Shown: positions 55,993 to 64,000 of the stretch, piece after piece
Layout of the letters: each line of letters begins with the position of its first letter
Position numbering within the stretch: position 1 is the first letter of the stretch
Source of the DNA: Dactylorhiza incarnata
Lineage: Eukaryota; Streptophyta; Magnoliopsida; Asparagales; Orchidaceae
Direction: 5' to 3'
Assembly: GCA_033032865.1 (NCBI GenBank)
Contig: JAWHQI010000202.1
Location: 2,232,001 to 2,296,000 of the forward strand
Length of the DNA stretch: 64,000 nucleotides
Notes under the pieces: model-generated
What the model was told of the DNA's origin: nothing
The model's database searches: none
Seen by the model: the letters and a program-made list of their open reading frames with translations, nothing else
Translations under genes and position numbers: made by a program

Positions 55993-57744
55993 TCAGGAGG
56001 GGTAGGAGGAGTTTTTCTTTTCCTAGTGAATACTACTGTTTTTGGAGAGGTGGGTTGCTCCTTCTCAGTAACAGGTGGTTCACTCAGCTCCCCCTGAGTC
56101 ACAGCAGTTTGCTCCCCCTAAAATGGAACTTCCTTTTCTTCTATATTTACCTTTTCAGTTTCTTTCTCAGCTCCAGCTTCAGTGTTTGGCTCCCCTTGAG
56201 CTTCAGCTTCTTTTTCTTTCTCTCCTATAGCTTCTTCAACATCAGTTTCCTTTTCAACTTCTTTCCCTGCTCTGTTAGCCTCCCCTTGAAGGAGAACTAC
56301 TTGTTGGGCAGCTTCTCTTGCTATAGAGAGTATACCTGTTATCTGTTCTTCAATATGTAGCTCAGGTACAACTTCATACCCAATGGTCTTGAGTAGATTA
56401 GATTTTGAAGTAGGAAGGGACTTTTGAGAGAGAGATTTGTGACTTGAGGACTGCTCTTCATCTAATTTCTCCCCCTTCTTGACCTTCTTAGCCGAGGAGG
56501 TTAAGAAAGACTTGGTCACTTTAGAGGAAGAGACAGAGGTCTTCAAGCTTTGCATAGAGGCATTGACCCCATCTATTTGGGTTTGCATGTGCATGATGGA
56601 GGAGTGAATTTGAGAGCAGTGTCCATCCAGCATGTCCTAAAATTTTTGGGCTGCTGACTGGATACACTAGGTGATGAGGTTTTCAGTGGATGGAGATGGT
56701 TCATGTTGTGTTGGAGGAGGAGGAGACAATGGAGGAGGTGTATGTGATGAAGGTGGAGAGGGGACTGTATCATTTTGATGAGGTGTATTTGATGGAGGAG
56801 GTGGAGGAATAGAGGAGGTTGAGCAGGTGATTGAGTTGGTATTTGTGAAGGTGTGGATGATGGTGGTACAGAAGAGATGTCTGTATGAGGAGGAGGAGGT
56901 GAATATGGATGAGAAGGAGAGTTAGGAGGAGATGGAGTCCATTCAGGAATGGCACCAGGCTTGGGGATTTGCCTGGTCCATTTTGAGAAGAGAGCAATGG
57001 AAATCCTTTTGACAGGAGGGATGAGAATACCTTTTGACCTGCATAGGTCAGGGAAGGAGTGGAAGAGGACTTGACTCATAATCCTCATGTAGGCATTCTC
57101 TTTGTGAGAATATTTGCAGCCTATCATTTTGAGTAAGCAGCTGCCCCAGTCTACTTTCTTCTTCAGCACAAGGGCCCCCATGAGATTTAGTTGCTACCTG
57201 GGCACTGCATCATGGGCAGAGATCTTACATAGTAGTACTTTTCCTACTATGTCTGCCAGTAGCCTATACTCATCAGAAAAATCTATTTTCTTCAGATGGA
57301 TTGGTCTATCTTTGGAGAACTTCATGGTGATTAACAGACTTTTGATTTCCTCAGGGGTGAGTTCCACAGGTTCATCACCTAATAAGGGAATGATGAAGGA
57401 GATTAATTTAGTTACTCTCAAGGGAATAATTTGCTTTCCCTTTTTTTGATTTGAACAAAGATAGTGTTGGTATGTACCTGATGGGAGATCAAAAGTGTTC
57501 CTAAGGTGTTCTGCAGAGATTGAGATAGGTGTCCATAGATTGTTCCCATGATTTCTCCTTGCTCAGATATCTGAACATGATTCATTAACTCTGTGAGTTC
57601 AGTTTCTAGGAGTTTGCATGTTGTGGAGATGAGTTTATCTAGGCCAGCTTCAGTGAAAAGAGCTATGATGCTCTTATAGTTTTCAGCGGCAGCTTGGAAG
57701 GATTCAAGATCAATGTCGAAACCAGAGTTGATCTTAGGAGCCAT
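55993..57744 (-). pseudogene. ORF2 of TRG-B
   Basis: Start at 57744 (MAPKINSGFDIDLESFQAAA); end at 55993 after RKRKTPPTPPE. Parts: N-terminal helical region; a FDLPSG motif (about 57490) reached after a frameshift; the core LLADIVGKVLLCKISAHDAV, LVLKKKVDWGSCLLKMIGC and SRSKGILIPPVKRISI-like segment; a Pro-rich linker (56950-56650); a coiled coil (56633-56500); and an acidic Glu-rich tail with basic end. A TAG at 57193-57191, a frameshift near 56815 and a TAG at about 56118 break it. The core recalls the FGLP...VGK...AK pattern of 'putative plant transposon protein' sequences (from memory). Function unknown. Confidence 0.78.
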
Positions 57745-58135
57745 TTTAGGTTAGTGAGAGAGAGGAAGAAATGGCTGGACTGAGGAGGAAAGAGGATGAA
57801 GGATGCAGTGAGCTTGCAGATTTCTAATGGAAGAGTTTATTTAAGTCAGGTGAAACGTCGAAACGAGACACAATTCGAGGCTTATTCGGTACTTTAGTAG
57901 ATGCGACCGAAAAAATTTTAGTGTTGCCGCTCTTTTTCATGAAGTCGATGTTACGTCGAGTGGAATTCGACGTAAGCATCGATATAGTTTGAGTTGAGAA
58001 GATAGGGTCTCCTATCGACATATGCGTTGATTTAAGAAATCGACGTGACTTTTACTTTGTCTGAAGATTCCAGGTTTTCTTGAGGGATTCTTTCTTCCTA
58101 ATCCTAAAGTTTTCTAAGTTACCCTAGGACTAATT
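57745..58135. other. Spacer between gag and ORF2 (TRG-B)
   Basis: About 390 bp without a gene, with CGTCGA motifs at 57855-58045 and a short frame repeating the STRRN peptide. Same place as the TRG-A spacer, but without the GA repeat. Confidence 0.6.
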
Positions 58136-60459
58136 TTATAAACAATTAGATTGATTGTGCCAACATTGTTTGGCAATGTGGCCAGTTTTATTGCAGATAT
58201 AACATTTGACTATCTTTAGATTATGGGAATTTGAGTTTAGAGAGGGATAGTGGTGTTGATTAGGATAGAAATTTTGATTAGGATAGAAATTTTGGTTAGG
58301 ATAGAAGTTTTGATTAGGGTAGAAATTATGATCAGGATGAATGGGTCCTGAATGGGGGTTAAGATGGAAAGTTTTTGGAGAATAGACATGTCCTGTAATT
58401 ATGTTGCTCTGAGTTTGTATGCGTTGATATCTATTCGACGTATGTTGATAGTTGTGTCGATTTATATTCGGCGCTTTCTCCAGATTGTATTGATCTAAAA
58501 TCATCGCATGTAAGAAGTTGCGTCGATTGGAAGTCGACGTACTTTTATTCAAGCGTCGAATTGAGTTCGAAGCATCTGAGAGATTGCGTCGAGTAGAATT
58601 CGACGCACTATCATTCATGCGTCAATATGAAGTCGACGCAATTGTGTTTTCACAAATTTTATTTTTCCCTTTTTTTGATTTTATTTCTTTATGAGTTGTT
58701 TCTTTTGGCTTAGTTGCCTTCTTAGAAGTAGTTTGAGAGTCTTCATCTATATAGTATGATGTTTCATCAAAATGGTTTATCTCATTGAGGGAGTCTTCTT
58801 CCTTATTTTGTGAGTCTTCTTCTTGGTTTATTGATTTAGTGGGTTTAGTGAATTTAGCAGGGCTCATCCAAGCAGGTTTGTTGGATGGAATTAGACTAGC
58901 TGAGGGATCAACTCTTAGCCCAAGATTTTTATGTCTCTTGTTTGTTTTTCTGTGATTTCTTTAAGTGTTTGGCTTCTCATTTTTATTGATTCTTCAAAAG
59001 CTTTTGCTTGGGATACCTTATTATTAAGGAGCTGGTTTTCTATTTTAGCCCTCTCTATTTCTTTTTCTCTGATGTTAGCCCTTAACTCATAATTTTTAGA
59101 ACAAGTATCCTCTATATTTCTCTGGTTTTTAATGACATTAATTTGTTCTTTTAGATTCTTAATTTCTTGTTTAGCTTTTAGTTGATCTAAACATAATCCT
59201 TTAAAATCATTTTTGAAATCATCACACAGAAAATCTATGTCATCAAAAATGCTTACCTCATCCTTATCCTCAGATTCCTTTATGAGAATAAGGCTATTTT
59301 CTTTATCATCTTTAGAAGAGATGCTTCCTTCTGATTCTGTCTCACTCCATGATTTAGCACCATGTTCTTCCTTTGAGATTTCAAGAGCCATTAAGCATAG
59401 GTCTTCTTGCTTAGACTCTTCATTGTCACTTTTGGATGAGGTGCTGTCCTCAGAATCTGTTTCACTCCAAGCTTCTGCAATGAAGCCTCTTTCTTTCTTC
59501 TTCCCCTTTTTCTTGAGATCTTTCTTTTTCAGATCTTCCTTTTTCTAAGTATTTTCTGGACATTCTGGTGCAGTGTGTCCAGTTTTCCTGCAGGAATAAC
59601 AAATGATTTCTTTAGTAGGAGTTTTATCATACCTTGGTTTTGATTCTCTCCTTCTAGACCCATCTGTCCTGACCCATTTCTTGAATCTTCTGGCCAGGAG
59701 GCTGAATAATTCTTCTTCAGTGACAGGGGTCTCTTCTTCTGTTGCTTTCAAAGCAATGTTTCTATCTTTTAAGGAGGTTGAAGTGCTTCCTCTTCTTTCC
59801 TTCTCTTCTCTGGTTTTCAGCAGTTGCTCATAGGATTTGAGTTTTCCTAAGAAGGCATCTGTTGAGATTTCCTTTTGTCCTCTTGCATCTCTTATTGCCC
59901 ATATTCTTGAGTCCCATGAACTTGGGAGACTCATTAACAGTTTGTCATTGATCTCTGTGAGAGACATCTCTCTATCCAGGCTCCTTAATTGATTGATGAT
60001 CAGACTGAATCTGTCATACATCTCAGATATGCTTTCTTCATGCTTCTTTTGAAAGTTCTCATATTAGGAGATCAATAGAGCCTTTCTATCTTTCCTTTCA
60101 TCAGCAATTCCTTCTACCATCTTGGTAAGAGCCTCCCAGATTTCTTTGGCTGATTCACAGTCAACAACCTTTTGAAAGATTTCATCTGAGAGGGTTGAGA
60201 CACGAATATTTACAGCTTTTGCATCACTTGTTCCTGCCTTCTTTTCTTCAACTGTCCACTCAGCCCTTAGGAGAATTGTTTGAGTCACCTTACCACTTGA
60301 GTCCTTTCTATAGGGCTTAGGAGGACCTGTCAAAATAACATTGAACAAATCTTCATCAATAGAATTCATATAGATCCTAATTCTTGTTTTTCAAAGTGCA
60401 AACTTTTCAAGGATGCAAATGGGAGGTCTGGTGGAAGCATAATCTTTGATTTGTGCCAT
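58136..60459 (-). pseudogene. Copia-type gag of TRG-B
   Basis: Start at 60459. UBN2-like domain (60369-59840) with FNVILTGPPKPYRKD, RVSTLSDEIFQKVVD and LLKTREEKE; first knuckle CYSCRKTGHTAPEC (about 59600) intact; acidic Ser-rich and coiled-coil part (59391-58915); Lys/Glu-rich part (58867-58622); NSTRRN repeats; four to five FYPNQN repeats (about 58330-58250); second knuckle CYICNKTGHIAKQC (about 58180) intact. Breaks: TGA for Trp near 60390, TAA near 60062, TAG at 59547, a frameshift near 58920 and TGA at 58621. Two intact knuckles suggest recent function. Pol is missing. Confidence 0.85.
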
Positions 60460-60542
60460 GTGAAAAATAATTTTTAGAAATATATATATATATAAAAGAG
60501 GTAGGATCTTTTTGATAAAGAAGTTAACCTTTTTAGATCAAC

Positions 60543-60559
60543 CTACCTCTGATACCAAT
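60543..60559 (-). promoter_or_regulatory. TRG-B primer binding site
   Basis: Minus strand ATTGGTATCAGAGGTAG follows the LTR end directly. TGGTATCAGAG matches the initiator-Met tRNA site at all but the last base. Confidence 0.88.
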
Positions 60560-60645
60560 TGAAAGTGCACAGTTAACCACACTAGAATTCTCTAGAGGGG
60601 GGGGGGGGGGGTGAATAGAGATTTAAATAAATTTTGTGCAAAGTT

Positions 60646-60685
<40 letters not shown>

Positions 60686-61921
60686 ATAATAACAGAATTA
60701 AGCTTCCCACATACACCAACAAGAATTAAGTAAATAAAGAAAGAAATAGCAAAATGAAAATCACAGCACAACACAAAGAAATATAGTGGTTCCCCAAACT
60801 TTGGGTAGTCCACTCTTCTACCCCCTTGGTAGGAATTCATTATCTTGCACTGAGTCTTTTGATAAGGAGACTCTTAGAACCAGCCTGAGTCTTTTGATAA
60901 GGAGACTCTTAGAACCAGCCTGAGTCTTTTGATAAGGAGACTCTTAGAACCAGTACAACTGAATTTTTTGAAGAGAGATTCTAAAAACTCTTTTACACAA
61001 TTGAAGTTGAAATCAGAATGAGAAGAAGAATTAGAAGAAATAATTAAAACAAGAAAGAATCTTCTTCCTATCAAGAAGATTAGAAGCACAAGAATAGTGA
61101 ATGTAATCTCTCTTTTATAGTGAGAAGGAGATTGTAAGCTTTTCTCTCTGTTGTGAGAGCTTTCAGAATTTGCAGCAGAATGGCTTCAGAAGGAGGAGAA
61201 GATGAAGGCTTTTTCTTTGCTGCAGCACACTATCTCTTTTCTCAGCTTTCTCACTCTTCACTTGGGAGCTCTTCCTCTTTTTCAAATGTATATGGTGGAT
61301 CACTAGTTATTATTCTCTGCCGACCTGCTCTTTATTTATAGCTCTGTTTCAAAAGATGTTGCTAAAGGGGAATAATCAATCAGCAATTAGAGAGAAAAAG
61401 TTTCCATAATAATTAAATCTGTAGAAGGAAAGAATTCATTCTAATTTCAAATAATATCCATAATAATCTTAATCAAATTAGCCAAGAATCAAATAGAAGG
61501 AAAGACTGATTCAGAACGGCTATAAAAGAATAATATCATTCCATAAAAATCAGATCTACAGAAAGAAGGAAAGAGATCTGGCGTGTTTTTGAATTTCTTA
61601 TAGAAATCGACGTGCGTCGATTACTATTCGACGTAAACATCGATTTCATCCTGGCTGGACGTCGAGAGGAGAATAAGGAAGGTGGGTCGACTAAGGTGCG
61701 TCAACTTTATTAAATACGTCGACTAGAAGTCAGAGGTACGTCGACAAAGATTACGTCGAATTCTTCTTAGAGTTACTTCGACTCATTCTGAGAGAAACGT
61801 CGACTACATTTCGATGTTGCGTCGAATACTATTCGACGCATATTTACTTAGACTAAATTTTTATTCTTAGAATTTATATTCTACTCAATTCTAGGGGTTA
61901 AGATAAATCATTTCCCCAGCA
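60560..61921 (-). mobile_element. TRG-B 5' LTR (1362 bp)
   Basis: Partner of 54451-55799, differing mainly in a longer TA microsatellite (60650-60682), a shorter G run and scattered substitutions. The terminal TGTT has become TGCT at 61921. Confidence 0.95.
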
Positions 61922-61926
61922 TATGC

Positions 61927-63289
61927 TTTATTCTTTGAGTTGTCCTGTAATGGATTAGTGATCATTTATGATGTCTTTTCGTTCCTTTTGACGTATCATT
62001 GTGAGAAGTTCGTTGGGAGTTAAGTTTGGACACACCAAATGTTTTCTTTTGACCTGTTGAGTTTTATTCTGGTGTTTGGCCTCATGTTAAGCTTGTCTCT
62101 GTCCGGTTCTGACACCATGCCTTGCATGGTGTCAGCTTGCTAAAATCTTCATCCGTTTTGTAAAATGAATGCTGATCTAATGATTGATTGTTGAATCTTG
62201 AGCTTTCTGACTCTCTCATCTTGAGTTGTGGTTAAACCATTTGAAATCCTATTTTACTGCCTGACACTCCTCTGTTTGCTCTGTTGGATTTATGAGCTAA
62301 GTGTTCTATATTGCCTAATGCTCTGAGTGTTTTCTGGTGATCTATAGTGTGTCTTATTCATATACTTATATATTTGTTTATGCACCACTGCTTCTGGTGC
62401 TATTTTGGAGTTTGTTGGGCATGTGAGCTAAAAGTCACCGCCACAGTGCCTCTTTTGGGCTATTGGTTTGAGTGGATTGGAGCCGCCGTCGCAGCATTCC
62501 TGTTTGTTTGTTGGGTTTTGGGCATTTTGTGGAATATACCACCGCCACAGTGCCGTTTCTTAGGGATCATACACCCGGGCCTTGTGTTGCCCATCATTAA
62601 ATGATGCCCTCTTCTCGAGCTGATCAGTCTCAAGTGCTTATAGATATATATGCTTATATATGTGTATTATGATATTATATGTATGACCATCACCTCTGAG
62701 CCGCAGGGACGGACACGTTGTTGGCTTGATTAGTTTGGCTATTACTTTGGTGCAGGCTTTTCTCTTGCCGAGTGCACTCATTTGAGCTGGCTCGGGTTGT
62801 TGTAAGCTAGTAAATGCTTATCTGTTTAGTTCTCCTTTCTGCAGTCCATTATTTTGATTGTTGCTAACCTTATGTAGAAATCTTGGGTATTTATTGCTGC
62901 CTCTTGCACTTTCTTGCTGAGGCATTCTTTTCTTTTGAATGTCTCAGGCTCGGAGTCGTAGTTGTTCAGGTAGTAGAGTTAGTGTTCTTTGGAGCTGCAG
63001 TTAGTTGCAGTGGTTCATTCTTCCCTCACGGTTGTGAGGTAGTTGTTCCTTGCTTCAGCTTTAGGCTTGTACCTTGTTTTTCTATGGGCTCGTGTCAGTT
63101 GTTGACGCCCATAGCTTTAGTTTTTTGGTGTTAGTTTACTTGTTAGATTTTCTGCTGTTACTTGCTAGTCAGTTTATATACTTGCTATCTGGGAAGTTTT
63201 ATGTTGGGATGCATGAGTTATTTTATGTATAAAAAAATGGCATTCTTGCATAGCATGGTTTTAAGCAAATAACATCTATTTTGAAGATC
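61927..63289 (+). mobile_element. LTR-X, right piece
   Basis: Continues LTR-X after TRG-B. T/G-rich, without retrotransposon domains or a convincing gene. Two similar ACCGCCACAGTGCC-bearing blocks lie at 62437 and 62540. The last 215 bp form the left arm of the foldback. Confidence 0.55.
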
Positions 63290-63546
63290 ATTTTTGGAAT
63301 GTTTAGTATAAGTAAAGAAAAGATTCTCTACGATCTTCAAAATAGATGTTATTTGCTTAAAACCATGCTATGCAAGAATGCCATTTTTTTATACATAAAA
63401 TAACTCATGCATCCTAACATAAAACTTCCCAGAGAGCAAGTATATAAACTGACTAGCAAGTAACAGCAGAAAATCTAACAAGTAAACTAACACCAAAAAA
63501 CTAAAGCTATGGGCGTCAACAACTAACACGAGCCCATAGAAAAACA
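63075..63546. repeat. Large inverted repeat (215-bp arms, 42-bp loop)
   Basis: The arms 63075-63289 and 63332-63546 are reverse complements with about three mismatches; the loop is 63290-63331. The left arm is continuous with LTR-X; the right arm is followed at once by gypsy LTR sequence. The transcript would fold into a long hairpin. No terminal target duplication of a MITE was found. Confidence 0.95.
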
Positions 63547-64000
63547 CATTCTAGGCTTAACCTAAATGCCATGAAAGGACCTAAACATGTCCTTAGATCC
63601 GGAGGAAGGATCGTTACCCTCGCCTCTCTCTTTGGTGCCATTAATCTGAGATTTCAATCGGATGGAAGAACCGCACCGAGCTACTCTCTGTGGATCTGGA
63701 AATAGCTCGCGATTCAGAGCTCCGTCAATGGAGGAAAGAGTCTCCTTCTTTCTCCTTGGCCTTCCTCTTAATCAAGCTTGGAGAGAGATAGAACTTGAAA
63801 TAGTGAGGATAAACTTCCCCTGGTAAAGCACCTAGTAGTTTCCCGGAACAACACTCAGCCGTCGAATCAAAACCTTAGAGATTTGACCGCCACGATCTTC
63901 ATTTCTCGGATCTGTCCCTTTAGTTACCGCCCGGCGGTAGCGCTACCCCGCCGTGCTCATGGTAGGACTTAACCTCCAGCATACCCTCTTATTCTCTCGA
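63547..64000 (-). mobile_element. Gyp-1-related LTR relic, right piece
   Basis: Matches 13246-13850 of the Gyp-1 LTR (CATTCTAGGCTTAACCTAAA, AGGAAGGATCGTTACCC, CTCGCGATTC) and so continues 52291-52547 with about 240 bp missing. Where Gyp-1 begins its TTCGACGAA minisatellite, this relic instead has CCGCCCGGCGGTAGCGCTACC (63928-63948). Confidence 0.75.

Larger units (their letters stand above)
54451..61921 (-). mobile_element. TRG-B, complete gag-only element with ORF2 (7471 bp)
   Basis: LTRs 54451-55799 and 60560-61921 are very similar along their length; perfect target duplication TATGC (54446-54450 and 61922-61926). Internal order on the minus strand: primer site, gag with two intact zinc knuckles, spacer, ORF2, polypurine tract AAATAGGGGAGAT. 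It has no protease, integrase, reverse transcriptase or RNase H. Homologous to TRG-A throughout but clearly a separate family. It must depend on another element for enzymes. Confidence 0.95.

Noticed and set aside
57194..57540. A spliced intron in TRG-B ORF2 (CAG/GTACAT donor near 57475, TTATTAG acceptor near 57380)
   Set aside because: The reading phases do not match, and a continuous second frame through FDLPSG to DEPVEL gives a simpler frameshift explanation.
62347..63134. Hydrophobic plus-strand frames in LTR-X
   Set aside because: T/G-rich composition yields Leu/Val/Cys-rich frames; no start context, domain or repeat support for a gene.
63075..63546. MITE or foldback transposon
   Set aside because: No target duplication at its ends, the left arm continues into LTR-X sequence, and the right end joins a different LTR relic; better seen as an inverted duplication or an artefact.

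Overview
The window is plant nuclear DNA, almost certainly from a flowering plant: it is built entirely of LTR retrotransposons nested in one another, with plant-type Ty1/copia gag domains (UBN2-like), CCHC zinc knuckles, initiator-Met tRNA primer sites and a plant-type Ty3/gypsy gag-pol. I found no host gene, rRNA, tRNA or CRISPR array. The species cannot be named from this sequence.

Family names used below are mine. TRG-A and TRG-B are two related gag-only LTR elements on the minus strand (the TR-GAG type). They keep a copia-type gag but have no protease, integrase, reverse transcriptase or RNase H; instead they carry a second gene, ORF2, of the kind often labelled 'putative plant transposon protein'. 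TRG-S is a third gag-only element, on the plus strand, with Sirevirus-like ends. Gyp-1 is a nearly complete Ty3/gypsy element (minus); Gyp-2 is a plus-strand gypsy 3' end with a roughly 5-kb LTR. Solo-D is a solo LTR. LTR-X is a gypsy-type LTR fragment.

Layout. 1-10444: two TRG-A units sharing one LTR (3806-5412), one with an 887-bp internal duplication and one carrying Solo-D (6503-7716). 10445-11452: truncated TRG-S LTR. 11450-12097 and 22231-26989: Gyp-2 remnant, split by Gyp-1 (12098-22225). 26990-52027: four more TRG-A units (A3 to A6) with LTRs at 33320-34920, 39482-41091 and 50902-52027; A6 is split by a complete TRG-S (44908-50130, target duplication ACTTT). 52028-52547: old gypsy gag and LTR relic. 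52548-63289: LTR-X, split by a complete TRG-B (54451-61921, target duplication TATGC). 63075-63546: a 215-bp-arm foldback. 63547-64000: the old gypsy LTR resumes.

History. TRG-A formed a tandem array in which neighbours share LTRs (period about 6.16 kb). TRG-S then inserted into one unit, and a segment of at least 9.3 kb holding that insertion was duplicated: 1-11452 matches 36570-45915, including the same TRG-S junction. Solo-D, the 887-bp duplication and the gypsy insertions came afterwards on the left copy. Nearly every coding frame is broken, often by C-to-T type nonsense changes as expected for methylated repeats. Gyp-1 gag (409 codons) is the longest intact frame.

The most interesting points are the ORF2-bearing gag-only families, their LTR-sharing tandem array, and dense TCGA-core palindromic motifs (CGTCGA/TCGACG) in the LTRs of five otherwise different families.
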